From: an uncultured Coriobacteriaceae bacterium | GTDB lineage: Bacteria; Actinomycetota; Coriobacteriia; Coriobacteriales; Atopobiaceae | DNA length: 64,000 nt | Assembly (NCBI GenBank): GCA_902795065.1 | Contig: CADBJR010000018.1 | Location: 28,535 to 92,534, forward strand | Direction: 5' to 3' | Shown here: one piece after another, positions 43,771-52,638 of the stretch | Numbering within the stretch: the stretch's first letter is position 1 | Layout of the letters: every line of letters begins with the position of its first letter | Program-made: the position numbers and the translations under genes | The notes under the pieces: model-generated | Told to the model about the DNA's origin: nothing | Databases searched by the model: none | What the model saw: only the letters and a program-made list of their open reading frames with translations

Positions 43771-45060
43771 CTAAACCATCTGCGCGAGCCCGAGCCGTTC
43801 GCAGATGCGCGCGATCTCGCAGCGCACGCGCTCCTCGTCGATGGTGGTGAGCTCGCGGTCGCGCATGACGGTCCTGCCGTCGATGATGACGTCGGTCACC
43901 TCGCTGCCGTTGGCCGAGTAGGCGAGCGCCGCCACGGGGTTGTTGAGCGGGGTGAGCGACGGCGCGCCGAGGTCGAGCAGCGCGAGGTCTGCCTTCCTGC
44001 CCACCTCGATGGAACCCGTGTTGAGCCCCAGGGCCTTCGCGCCGTTGCGCGTTGCCATGTCGAGCACCTCGTCCGCGGAGATGCACTGCGGCGTGCCGTG
44101 CGTGCCCTTGTGGATGAGGGCGAGAAGCCCCATCTCGCGGAACATGTTCTGCGCGTTGTTGGAAGCGGCGCCGTCGGTGCCGAGGCACACGTTGATGCCC
44201 GCCGCCACCATCTCGGGCACAGGTGCGAACCCGTTGCCGAGCTTCATGTTGGAGGCGGGGTTGGTGACCACGCTTACGCCGTTCTCGGCTAGGATGGCAC
44301 GGTCGGATTCGCTCACGCGGATGCAGTGCGCTGCGATGGTGGGCATCTCGAAGATGCCGGCATCGCGCACGTACTCGACGGGCGTGCAACCATGGTCGCG
44401 CAGCATGTTGTCGCTCTCGACCTGCCCCTCGGCGATGTGGATGTGGATGCCCATGCCCTCGCGCTTGGCGATCTCCGCGACGCCGCGCAGGTAGCCTGGT
44501 CCGCAGCTGTACGGCGCGTGCGGACCGAGGCGGAAGGTCAGGCGGTCGCAGCCGGCGAAGGCATCGCGCTCCCGGAGCGCCTCGCGGATGCGGCGCTCGT
44601 CGAGGTCGCGCTCGCCGCCGACGAGGCCGCGGCAGATGATGGAGCGCATGCCGCTCTCGACCACGGCGCGCGTGGTCTGGCCGATGTGCATCTGCTGGTC
44701 GTTGAAGCAGGTGGTGCCGCTCTTGATCATCTCGATCTGGCCGAGCAGCGATGCCCAGTAGGCGTCCTCGGGCTCCATGCGGTCCTCGATGGGTTCGATG
44801 GTTCCGAAGAGCCAGTCGGTGAAGGAGAGGTCGTCTGCCACATTGCGCATCATGCTCATGTAGGTGTGCGTGTGCGCATTGATGAGGCCGGGGATGGTCA
44901 AGCGGCGCGATCCGTCGATGACCTCGTCCGCGGAGAAGCCCTCGGGTGTCTCGTCGATGCCCACGATATCGGATCCCTCGATGAAGATGTCGTGGCGTCC
45001 GGCGGCATGGCCGGTGCCGTCGGGGAGGATGGCGAGGGTGTTGGCGATGATCGTGCCCAT
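43771..45060 (-). CDS. mtaD: 5-methylthioadenosine/S-adenosylhomocysteine deaminase
   Basis: The 429-residue amidohydrolase has the metal ligands HTHTYM, HIHIAEGQ, the His of AAHCIRV and the Asp of CLGTDGAASNN. These patterns are typical of MTA/SAH deaminases of the ATZ/TRZ group. It deaminates MTA or SAH to the inosine forms; adenosine made by the SAM hydrolases could be another substrate. CAAGGAGATCCC precedes ATG. It is upstream of ahcY and probably in one operon with it. Confidence 0.9.
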   Translation of the reverse strand: MGTIIANTLAILPDGTGHAAGRHDIFIEGSDIVGIDETPEGFSADEVIDGSRRLTIPGLINAHTHTYMSMMRNVADDLSFTDWLFGTIEPIEDRMEPEDAYWASLLGQIEMIKSGTTCFNDQQMHIGQTTRAVVESGMRSIICRGLVGGERDLDERRIREALRERDAFAGCDRLTFRLGPHAPYSCGPGYLRGVAEIAKREGMGIHIHIAEGQVESDNMLRDHGCTPVEYVRDAGIFEMPTIAAHCIRVSESDRAILAENGVSVVTNPASNMKLGNGFAPVPEMVAAGINVCLGTDGAASNNAQNMFREMGLLALIHKGTHGTPQCISADEVLDMATRNGAKALGLNTGSIEVGRKADLALLDLGAPSLTPLNNPVAALAYSANGSEVTDVIIDGRTVMRDRELTTIDEERVRCEIARICERLGLAQMV

Positions 45061-45169
45061 GGGATCTCCTTGCGATGTGCGAGAGCGAAGCGGATACCTA
45101 CCCATTGTCCCATTTCCAATCGTTGTAATGAGGGCGATTCGCGTATCTGGACGGAAAGCAAAGAGGTAC

Positions 45170-45219
45170 TATAAGTAGCTGTGTTTCAACAGGTCCCTGC
45201 GATGGTCGCAGGGTATTTT
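45170..45219 (+). promoter_or_regulatory. Promoter and terminator-like leader hairpin before the ABC importer
   Basis: TATAAG at 45170-45175 is a good -10; CTGGAC at 45147-45152 is a poor -35 at 17-bp spacing. The leader then forms an 8-bp hairpin CCCTGCGA/TCGCAGGG (45195-45202 with 45206-45213) followed by TATTTT. This resembles an attenuator upstream of the first gene. Confidence 0.4.
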
Positions 45220-45235
45220 GGAAGGGGATTGCTCT

Positions 45236-46108
45236 ATGGCACTCAACATCACCCGCCGTCAGATGCTCGGTCTCGGCGCCTCCACCATCGCCACGCTCGG
45301 CCTCGCGGCCTGCGGCGGCTCCAACAGCGGCAACGGCGGCGACGCCCCCGCTCCCGCGGCTGACGGCGACGTCAAGTCCCTCACCTTCGAGCCCGGCAAG
45401 CTCACCGTCGCGACCGGCAACCCCGCTTGGGAGCCCTGGGTCATGAACGACGCGCCCGAGTCCGGCGAGGGCTTCGAGGCCGCCCTCATCTACGCGCTTG
45501 CCGGCAAGATGGGCTTCGCGGCCGAGGAGGTCGTCTGGACCCGCACCGAGTTCGACGAGGCCTGCGCCCCCGGCAAGCACGACTGGGACCTCAACATCCA
45601 GCAGGTCTCCATCAACGATGACCGCAAGAAGGCCGTCGACTTCTCGCCCGCGTACTTCGTTCCCACCCAGGCCCTCATCGTCCGCGGCGACGGCAAGTAT
45701 GCCAACGCCACCAAGTGCTCCGACTTCGCCGGCGCCACCATCGCCGTCATGGTCGGCACCACCGCAGACCAGTTCGTGATGGCCTCCATGCCCGACGCCA
45801 AGATCGAGTACTACAACAACAACTCCGACGCCGCCGCCGCCGTCTCCAACGGCCAGGCCGACGGTCTTGTCACCGACACCCCGCAGGCCGTCTACATGGC
45901 CGAGTCCGAGCAGGTCGAGGGCGGCATCGTCGTGGGCCAGATCCCCGACTCCTCCGACGCCGGCCTGGGCATCACGCTTGCCAAGGACTCCCCGCTCACC
46001 CCGTTCGTGACCGATGCCATGAACGCCATCCTCGACGACGGCACCGTCCAGGGCCTCATCGACACCTGGCTGAAGGCCTACACGAGCGACATCCCCGTGC
46101 TTGCCTAA
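45236..46108 (+). CDS. Amino-acid ABC transporter substrate-binding lipoprotein
   Basis: The 290-residue protein has a Tat-type lipoprotein signal (TRRQMLGLGASTIATLGLAAC). A family 3 solute-binding fold follows: LTVATGNPAWEPWV, GFEAALIYALAGKMGF, QQVSINDDRKKAVDFSPAYF and the hinge GATIAVMVGTTADQFV. It would bind a polar amino acid outside the membrane. The permease and ATPase follow after a terminator, so the binding protein is made in excess. Confidence 0.9.
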   Translation: MALNITRRQMLGLGASTIATLGLAACGGSNSGNGGDAPAPAADGDVKSLTFEPGKLTVATGNPAWEPWVMNDAPESGEGFEAALIYALAGKMGFAAEEVVWTRTEFDEACAPGKHDWDLNIQQVSINDDRKKAVDFSPAYFVPTQALIVRGDGKYANATKCSDFAGATIAVMVGTTADQFVMASMPDAKIEYYNNNSDAAAAVSNGQADGLVTDTPQAVYMAESEQVEGGIVVGQIPDSSDAGLGITLAKDSPLTPFVTDAMNAILDDGTVQGLIDTWLKAYTSDIPVLA

Positions 46109-46122
46109 GCATTCTGCAATCG

Positions 46123-46156
46123 AACGACCGGGCACCGTCTGCCCGGTCGTTTTTTC
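46123..46156 (+). terminator. Terminator between binding-protein and permease genes
   Basis: A 12-bp perfect stem (46123-46134 with 46140-46151, AACGACCGGGCA) with a CCGTC loop is followed by TTTT and then C. Partial read-through would give less permease and ATPase than binding protein. Confidence 0.8.
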
Positions 46157-46186
46157 TTCTTCATGCCGATAGGGGTGGTTCGCAGG

Positions 46187-47044
46187 ATGCCCGACATCAA
46201 CGGATACGGCGTCAGCGCCGTCGAACAGGAGCGTGAGCGGTTCCGCAGCGGCGAGCGCCGCCGCTCGATTCTCACGAGCATCGGCTCCTCGCTCGCATTC
46301 ATCGCGCTCGTCGTGATCACGCTCAAGCTCTCGCCCGGCTGGCCGCGCGTCAAAGAGTCGTTCTTCTCGGCCGAGTATTTCGCGCTCGCCTGGCCCCAGG
46401 TCCTCGAGGGCCTCTGGCTCAACGTGCGCGTGCTCGGCGTCGCGCTCATCGGCGTCGCGATCCTCGGCACGTCGCTCGCCCTCATCCGCATGACCAAGTC
46501 GGCGGTCATGTTCCCCCTGCGCGTGGTCGCGAGAACCTACACGACCATCATGCGCGGCATCCCCATGATCGTCACCCTGTACCTCATCGGCTTCGGCATC
46601 CCCGGCCTCGATCTCTTCGGCCGTATCGACAAGGCCGTGCTCGGCACCATCGCCGTGGTCATGAGCTACTCTGCCTACATCGCCGAAGTCCTGCGCGCCG
46701 GCTTCGAGGACGTCCATCCCTCGCAGCGCGCATCCGCACGCTCGCTCGGCCTCACCACGGGCCAGACCATGTGGCACGTCATCATCCCGCAGGGCATCCG
46801 CAAGGTCGCCCCTGCCCTCATGAACGACTTCGTCGCCATGCAGAAGGACGTGGGCCTCATCTCCACGCTCGGCGCCGTCGACGCCGTCCGCGCCGCCCAG
46901 ATCGTGGTCGCGAAGACCTACAACTTCACGCCCTACGTGGTGGCGAGCCTGCTGTTCATCGCCATGAGCGTGCCGTTCATCCTGCTCAACGATTGGTACT
47001 CCGAGCGCCGACGTAAGCGCGAGCAGACGGGAGGCATGGTCTGA
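46187..47044 (+). CDS. Amino-acid ABC transporter permease
   Basis: The 285-residue protein has about five membrane helices and the His/Glu/Gln permease pattern: VLEGLWLNVRVLGVALIGVAI, TYTTIMRGIPMIVTLYLI and the EAA loop AGFEDVHPSQRASARSLGL. ATG at 46187 is preferred because GGGGTGG lies before it; an ATG 24 nt earlier has no site. The stop overlaps the ATPase start (TGATG). Confidence 0.9.
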   Translation: MPDINGYGVSAVEQERERFRSGERRRSILTSIGSSLAFIALVVITLKLSPGWPRVKESFFSAEYFALAWPQVLEGLWLNVRVLGVALIGVAILGTSLALIRMTKSAVMFPLRVVARTYTTIMRGIPMIVTLYLIGFGIPGLDLFGRIDKAVLGTIAVVMSYSAYIAEVLRAGFEDVHPSQRASARSLGLTTGQTMWHVIIPQGIRKVAPALMNDFVAMQKDVGLISTLGAVDAVRAAQIVVAKTYNFTPYVVASLLFIAMSVPFILLNDWYSERRRKREQTGGMV

Positions 47045-47820
47045 TGGCAGAGCTTCTCAGCACCTACGATACCTCCCGCTTCGGCGAGAAGGTCCTGCGC
47101 ATCGACAACGTGGTGAAGCGCTTCGGCGACAACACCGTGCTCGACCACATCTCCTTCGACGTGCATAAGCACGAGACCGTCGCGCTGCTCGGCCCTTCGG
47201 GTTCCGGCAAGTCCACGGTCATGAAGTGCATCAACCTGCTCGAGCAGGTCAACGACGGCCAGATCTGGCTCGGCGAGACCGACATCACCGACCCGCGCGA
47301 GAACCAGGATGCCATCCGCTCGCGCATCGGCGTCGTGTTCCAGCAGTTCAACCTCTTCTCGCACATGACGGTGCTCAACAACGTCACCCTCGCCGCCCGC
47401 AAGGTCCACAAGTGGCCGCGCGAGAAGGCCGAGGAGAAGGCCATGGGCCTGCTCACGCGCATCGGCATGGCCTATAAGGCCAAGGAATACCCCGACCGGC
47501 TCTCCGGAGGCCAGCAGCAGCGCGTCGCCATCTGCCGCGCCCTCATGATGGAGCCCGAGCTGCTCCTGCTCGACGAGATCACCTCGGCGCTCGACCCGCT
47601 GCTCGTGGGCGAGGTCCTCGAGATGGTCGGCGAGCTCAAGGGCCAGGGCGCCACGATCCTCATGGCCACCCACGAGATGAGCTTCGCGCATGACGCCGCC
47701 GACCGCATCGTGCTGCTCCGCCGCGGCAAGATCGCCGAGAACGGCAGCCCCGAGGAGGTCATGGACAACCCCACCGACCCCGAGACCCAGGCGTTCTTCG
47801 CTGCATACAACCGCATCTAG
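47044..47820 (+). CDS. Amino-acid ABC transporter ATP-binding protein
   Basis: The 258-residue ATPase has Walker A GPSGSGKST, Q-loop FQQFNLF, signature LSGGQQQR, Walker B LLLLDE and the switch ATHEM. The D-loop region reads DEITSALDP instead of the usual DEPTSALDP. It powers the importer formed with the two genes before it. Confidence 0.94.
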   Translation: MAELLSTYDTSRFGEKVLRIDNVVKRFGDNTVLDHISFDVHKHETVALLGPSGSGKSTVMKCINLLEQVNDGQIWLGETDITDPRENQDAIRSRIGVVFQQFNLFSHMTVLNNVTLAARKVHKWPREKAEEKAMGLLTRIGMAYKAKEYPDRLSGGQQQRVAICRALMMEPELLLLDEITSALDPLLVGEVLEMVGELKGQGATILMATHEMSFAHDAADRIVLLRRGKIAENGSPEEVMDNPTDPETQAFFAAYNRI

Positions 47821-47829
47821 GAAGTGCAG

Positions 47830-48987
47830 ATGAACTGGCTTAGGAACAAGCTCGATCCCAAGTACGTCAAGATCTGCCTGTACGCGGGCGTGACGGTGCT
47901 GATCACCTTTGCCGCATGCCTATGGCTGTACAGCTCCGGCTCGCTCATCGCGACGTTCATGAGGCTGCTCCATGCGATCATCCAGCCGATCATCCTCGGC
48001 GCGATCATCGCGTATATCCTGTCGCCTGTGGTCGGTTGGTTCGACGCGCGCCTCAAGTCCCTCGGCATCATCAAGAACGATGCCTTGCGCTCGTCGCTGT
48101 GCGTCATCGTCACGCTGTTCCTGCTTGCGGTCGTCGTCGGCGGCGTGATCGTCATCCTCATCCTGTTCGTCACACGCAGCGTCGCGAGCGTCAACCTCGC
48201 GACGCTCAAGACGATGGTCGAATCCCTGGCGGGCGATTTCGGTGCGTTCATCGATCAGATCAAGCAGTTCGTGGGCAGCCTGGGGATCGATCTCGGAGGC
48301 AGCGCTGCGAGCATGATCGGCGGCAATGCGGCAAGCATGATCAGCGGATTCGTCATGTCGATCACGGGCGTCGTGACCACGATCGCCTTCGCGATCATCT
48401 TCTGCATCTACTTCCTGCTCGACGGCGAGAGCGTGGCCGACTACTTCAAGCGCCTGATCAGGGCCATCGTCGGCACCCACCACGCACCCGACCTGTCGCT
48501 CGTGGCACAGGACGCCAACCGCGCCTACTCGGGCTACATCCGCGGCCAGTTCATCGACGCGATCCTCGTGGGCATCGAGACGACGGTGCTGTTCGCCCTG
48601 TTCGACATGCCGTTCTGGTCGGTCGTCGGCGTGATGATGTTCCTCGCCAACCTGGTGCCCTACCTCAGCGCGCCGACGGGCTACACCATGACGGTGCTCA
48701 CCTGCCTGCTCGACGGCAACTATACCAAGATGATCATCGGCCTCGTGCTCATCTTCCTCATCACGATGATCGACGGCAATATCGTGCTCCCGCGCCTTTT
48801 GGCGGCGAACGTCTCGATCCACCCGCTGCTCGTGGTGGTCGCCTTGCTCGCCGGCGGAACGCTCGCGGGCATCGCCGGCATGTTCCTCGCCGTTCCCACG
48901 GCGGCTTTCATCAAGATGGAGATCGACCGCTGGGTGGAGAAGCGCGAGGCATCCCTCGCCGAGGGTGAATCGGGCGAAGAGGACTAG
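47830..48987 (+). CDS. AI-2E family transporter
   Basis: The 385-residue protein has about eight membrane segments and the family features AIIQPIILGAIIAYILSPVV, ANRAYSGYIRGQFIDAILVG, MFLANLVPYLSAPTGY and GIAGMFLAVPTAAFIK. The family includes TqsA, proposed to export AI-2, and Na+/H+ exchangers. luxS, which makes the AI-2 precursor, is the convergent neighbour, which favours AI-2 export without proving it. GGAAGTGCAG precedes ATG 47830. Confidence 0.85.
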   Translation: MNWLRNKLDPKYVKICLYAGVTVLITFAACLWLYSSGSLIATFMRLLHAIIQPIILGAIIAYILSPVVGWFDARLKSLGIIKNDALRSSLCVIVTLFLLAVVVGGVIVILILFVTRSVASVNLATLKTMVESLAGDFGAFIDQIKQFVGSLGIDLGGSAASMIGGNAASMISGFVMSITGVVTTIAFAIIFCIYFLLDGESVADYFKRLIRAIVGTHHAPDLSLVAQDANRAYSGYIRGQFIDAILVGIETTVLFALFDMPFWSVVGVMMFLANLVPYLSAPTGYTMTVLTCLLDGNYTKMIIGLVLIFLITMIDGNIVLPRLLAANVSIHPLLVVVALLAGGTLAGIAGMFLAVPTAAFIKMEIDRWVEKREASLAEGESGEED

Positions 48988-49469
48988 ACCTGGTAGACCA
49001 GCTGGTCGGGACGCGGGTCCTCGAGTGCGCGCTCGAGGTAGCGGTGCGTCTCCCGATGCGCACCATCGAGATCCTGGTCGCTCCAGTTGCCGCACTCGGC
49101 GGGCTTGGCGCCGGGGATCTCGCCCTGATACGACGCGATGAAGCGGAAGGCGTCGCGCACGACGCCGAGCACCTCCTCGCTCGAAACCTCGCCGAACACC
49201 ACGAGATAGAAGCCGGTGCGGCAGCCCATGGGGCCGGCGTAGACCACGCGGTCGCACCACGCGTCGTCGTTGCGCAGGTAGGTGGCGAGCAGGTGCTCGA
49301 TCGTGTGGATGGTGCCGGTGTCCATGACCGGCTCGCGGTTGGGCCGCACCATGCGCAGGTCGAACGTGGTGACGGCGCATCCCGTCGCGGGGTCGCGGTC
49401 GATGCGCGAGACGTACACGCCGGGTTCGAGGATGAGGTGGTTCATCTGGAAGCTCGCGATCTTCTCCAT
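48984..49469 (-). CDS. luxS: S-ribosylhomocysteine lyase
   Basis: The 161-residue metalloenzyme has H55-xx-E58-H59 (GTIHTIEHLLATYLR), C83 (GCRTGFYL) and the third metal ligand C126 (AECGNW). All catalytic residues are therefore present. It splits S-ribosylhomocysteine to homocysteine and the AI-2 precursor DPD. The start overlaps the elp3 stop by one base. No Pfs nucleosidase gene is in the window. Confidence 0.95.
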   Translation of the reverse strand: MEKIASFQMNHLILEPGVYVSRIDRDPATGCAVTTFDLRMVRPNREPVMDTGTIHTIEHLLATYLRNDDAWCDRVVYAGPMGCRTGFYLVVFGEVSSEEVLGVVRDAFRFIASYQGEIPGAKPAECGNWSDQDLDGAHRETHRYLERALEDPRPDQLVYQV

Positions 49470-51247
49470 CACTGCTCTCCTTCTGCTTGAAGGCTCCTGA
49501 TCTGGTAGAGTTCCTCGTCGGCGAATCCCAGCCGACGGTAGTAGGGGCGCGTGCCCACCGAGCTGATCACGCGGATTGCCGAGAAGCCCGCTGCATGCGC
49601 CTGGCTGCAGGCGCTCTCGATGAGGGAGCGGCCGAGGCCGATGTGCTGCGCGCCACCCTCTTCGCTTCCGCCGAGCTCGGCGACGCGGCCGTAGACGTGG
49701 ACCTCGCGGATCATCGCGGTCGCACCGTCTTTCGGAAGGGACAGCCTGAGGAATCCCGCGATGGTGCCATCGGGTCCCATCCACTGCAGGAAGCGTTCCT
49801 GCGAGACGGACGTCCCGTAGATGACGCTCGAAAGCCGCAGCTCATCGGGGGAGAGGTCGCCCGTCGCGATCTCGCGCTGGCGGATCTCGAGCACCTCCGC
49901 ATCGCCTCCCGCAGCGTCGACCATCTGCCTCAGGTTCGTCTTCTTGTTGCCTGCGACGATGTCTCCCGACGAGAAGTCGCGGATCATGCGCGAGATGCGC
50001 ACGTAGGCAGGCGTTGCGGCCACGTCCGCGGCGAGCACGTCGATGAGCTCCTCCTCCGTGTAGGGCTGCCAGGCATCCCGCCCCTGGAGGCGCATGAGCG
50101 CCGAGCTGGCGATGAGCACGCAGGGATAGAGCTTGATCTCGTCGGGCTGGAAGCGCGGGTCGGTGACGAGGCGCAGGTAGTCGTCCTTGTCGCCCTGCGG
50201 CGTCGCACCGGGGAGGTTCGCCATCATGTGGGCGACGATCTTGAAGCCGTTGATCCGCAGGCACGCGAACGCCCGCGCGATGCGCTCCACGGTGTTGTTC
50301 CTGCCGCAGCGGTCGAGGATCGCCTGGTCGAGGCTCTGGATGCCCATCTGCACCTTGGTGCAGCCGAGGCGGCGCATGAGCGTCGCCGATCCATCGTCCA
50401 CGAGGTCGGGGCGGGTCTCCACGCACAGCCCCACCACGCGCCTGCGGGCATGCTCGTTTGCGCGCTGGGCAGCCTCGAGCTCCTCGAAGGATGCCTGCTG
50501 GATGGACCGCGCGCGTTCCCAGGAATCGCTGGAGTAGAGCGTGCCGATGGCGCCGTTGTAGGTGCAGGCGCCCGCATCGACGAGCTCCTGGAGCGGCTGC
50601 GCCTGCGATGCAAGCTCCTCGGGTTCCGAGAGGATCCCGCAATCGCGGTAGAACGCCGTGCGCTCCGCCCGGCGCTGCTCCGCCGCAACGTCGTCATCGT
50701 CGAGCGCGCGGAAGAGCTCGGTCATGAACCAGAGCTGGTAAGGCAGGGGGTAGTCGCTCCACGTGCCGCCGAGCACGATGAGCTCGATCTTGTCGGTCAC
50801 GTGGCCGTTCGACTCGAGCAGGGCGAGGCGCGCACGGACCTGCAGGTAGGGGTCGAAGCAGTTGCGCTCGGCGCGCTGGCAGGCGGGCTCGTTCGAGAGG
50901 TAGCTCTTGGGCATGCGGATGTCGTTGGGGCAGTAGATGCAGGAGCCCGAGCAGGGATGGGGCATGGTGACCACGGTGATGGTGGCCACGCCCGATGCCG
51001 AGCGCCGGGGCTTCAGCTTGAGGAGCCGCAGGATCGCGCGGTCCTCCTCGGGCGCGATGGCCCAGCTCTTCCAGAGCGGACCGGTCTCCTCCTTCGCCGC
51101 GCGGTAGAAGGCAAGCAGCTCGAGCTTCCCCGCGGCCCCGCCGTCGGACGAGCGCGGGCAGCGGCGCAGGCGCCTTGCCAGCCAGGCAGCGTCGGGTGCG
51201 GATCCTGCGCGCAGGGCGGAGAGGATGTCTTGGATGATGGTTTCCAT
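49469..51247 (-). CDS. elp3: Bacterial Elp3-like radical SAM / GNAT tRNA-modifying enzyme
   Basis: The 592-residue protein has the Elp3 radical SAM cluster C99-xxx-C103-xx-C106 (HPCSGSCIYCPND), GGTWSDYP, VGLCVETRPDLVD and KVQMGIQSLD. A C-terminal GNAT domain ends PYYRRLGFADEELYQI. Elp3 attaches a carboxymethyl group to uridine 34 of tRNA using acetyl-CoA and radical chemistry. A Trm9-like methyltransferase starts 18 nt away on the other strand. The start at 51247 matches the METII N-terminus. Confidence 0.93.
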   Translation of the reverse strand: METIIQDILSALRAGSAPDAAWLARRLRRCPRSSDGGAAGKLELLAFYRAAKEETGPLWKSWAIAPEEDRAILRLLKLKPRRSASGVATITVVTMPHPCSGSCIYCPNDIRMPKSYLSNEPACQRAERNCFDPYLQVRARLALLESNGHVTDKIELIVLGGTWSDYPLPYQLWFMTELFRALDDDDVAAEQRRAERTAFYRDCGILSEPEELASQAQPLQELVDAGACTYNGAIGTLYSSDSWERARSIQQASFEELEAAQRANEHARRRVVGLCVETRPDLVDDGSATLMRRLGCTKVQMGIQSLDQAILDRCGRNNTVERIARAFACLRINGFKIVAHMMANLPGATPQGDKDDYLRLVTDPRFQPDEIKLYPCVLIASSALMRLQGRDAWQPYTEEELIDVLAADVAATPAYVRISRMIRDFSSGDIVAGNKKTNLRQMVDAAGGDAEVLEIRQREIATGDLSPDELRLSSVIYGTSVSQERFLQWMGPDGTIAGFLRLSLPKDGATAMIREVHVYGRVAELGGSEEGGAQHIGLGRSLIESACSQAHAAGFSAIRVISSVGTRPYYRRLGFADEELYQIRSLQAEGEQ

Positions 51248-51265
51248 GTAGGCTAGTATAGCGGT

Positions 51266-52012
51266 ATGGACCGAGCCACCGCACAGCAGATGACCGCGCT
51301 CACCTGCGATTTCTATCGCCGGGTGGGTCCGTCGTTCTCGGCCACGCGCGCAGGCGCCTGGCCGGGCTGGGAGCGCGTGCTCGATCTGATCGCGACCTGC
51401 GGGGATGCGCCGCACGTGCTCGACCTCGCCTGCGGCAACCTCCGCTTCGAGCGCGCGCTGTTCGGGCGGATGCCCGCCGCCTGCGCGTGGGCGGTCGATT
51501 CGTGCGATGAGATGGCAAGCGGCGATGATCCCCGCATCAGCTTCATCCACTGCGATCTCGCCGGGGCCCTGCTCGGGGATGGGACGCTGCCGTCCGTTCC
51601 CCCGTGCGATGCAGCGGTGAGCTTCGCGTTCATGCACCATCTCCCGCTGCCGGAGCAGCGCGTCCGGCTGATGGAGGTGCTCGTGGACGCGGTGCGGCCG
51701 GGCGGTATCGTGGCGGTTTCGTTCTGGCAGTTCGCCGATGATGCCCGCCTGCTCGCGAAGGCACGCGCCGCGTCGGAGGCTGCTGCGGCACGCTACGACC
51801 TCTCCGCCTTCGGACCGGACGACTACCTCATGGGATGGCAGGACGAGCGCGATGCGTTCCGGTTCTGCCACCATGCCTCCGATGCCGAGATCGACATGCT
51901 CGTGGAGGCGGTGTCCTCCCGCGCGCATGTCGTCGCGCGCTACAATGCGGATGGAGCCTCGGGAAGGCTCAACCAGTACGTGGTCCTCGAGAAAGGGGAG
52001 GTGGCGCCATGA
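51266..52012 (+). CDS. Trm9-like class I methyltransferase
   Basis: The 248-residue protein has the Trm9/ALKBH8 N-terminal signature FYRRVGPSFSATRAGAWPGW (residues 17-36; yeast Trm9 has FSQTRYKPWP) and motif I VLDLACGN. AVSFAFMHHLP is the mid motif. In eukaryotes Trm9 methylates the carboxymethyl-uridine made by Elongator to mcm5U34. Placed divergently next to elp3, it probably does the same to Elp3 product. The stop overlaps msrA (ATGA). Confidence 0.82.
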   Translation: MDRATAQQMTALTCDFYRRVGPSFSATRAGAWPGWERVLDLIATCGDAPHVLDLACGNLRFERALFGRMPAACAWAVDSCDEMASGDDPRISFIHCDLAGALLGDGTLPSVPPCDAAVSFAFMHHLPLPEQRVRLMEVLVDAVRPGGIVAVSFWQFADDARLLAKARAASEAAAARYDLSAFGPDDYLMGWQDERDAFRFCHHASDAEIDMLVEAVSSRAHVVARYNADGASGRLNQYVVLEKGEVAP

Positions 52013-52539
52013 TCGCGGAGATCTACCTTGCGGGAGGATGCTTCTGGGGTATCGAGCACCTCATGAAGGCGCTTCCCGGCGTCGTCGACACCACTTGCGG
52101 CTATGCCAACGGCACCGGCGAGCAGGATGCCGACTACCGTACCGTCTGCACGGGCAGGACCGGCTTCCGCGAGACCGTGCGCGTGCGCTTCGACACGGAT
52201 GCGACTTCGGTCGACGCGCTGCTCTACGCCCTCTTCCACGTCATCGAGCCCGAGGCCGTGAACCGGCAGGCCCACGACGTGGGCACCCAGTACCAGGCCG
52301 GCGTCTACTGGATGCCGGGCGATGAGGCGGTCGAGGCCGACGTGCACCGCGTGATGGCCGTCGAGCGCGCCCGCTACGAGCATTTCGCGGTGGAGGAGAA
52401 GCCCCTCGAGAACTTCTTCGCCGCCGAGGAGTACCACCAGGATTACCTCGACAAGAACCCTGCCGGCTACTGCCACGTGCCGCGTGCGACCATCGCCCAG
52501 CTCGCCTCCGAGCCCTTCGACGAGGGCTATTACCGCTGA
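52009..52539 (+). CDS. msrA: Peptide methionine sulfoxide reductase MsrA
   Basis: The 176-residue protein has the active site GGCFWGIEH with the nucleophilic Cys, GYANGTGEQDADYRTVCTGRTGFRETV and EYHQDYLDKNP, and ends with a GYC that could resolve. It reduces S-sulfoxide of methionine in proteins. Its start overlaps the Trm9-like stop, so they are translationally coupled. Confidence 0.94.
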   Translation: MIAEIYLAGGCFWGIEHLMKALPGVVDTTCGYANGTGEQDADYRTVCTGRTGFRETVRVRFDTDATSVDALLYALFHVIEPEAVNRQAHDVGTQYQAGVYWMPGDEAVEADVHRVMAVERARYEHFAVEEKPLENFFAAEEYHQDYLDKNPAGYCHVPRATIAQLASEPFDEGYYR

Positions 52540-52638
52540 TAGGCGCATCGCTCCGCTGAATCGAAAAGGGGATTGGGCCCCTCCCTATCGTATTGCCGCG
52601 CTTATGCCTCGGTCGCGCGGCTCGGCGCAGCCAGGCAG

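Noticed and set aside
47560..47600. Inactive ABC ATPase because of DEITSALDP
   Set aside because: Only the Pro after the Walker B Glu is changed; Walker A, signature and switch are intact, so it is likely active.
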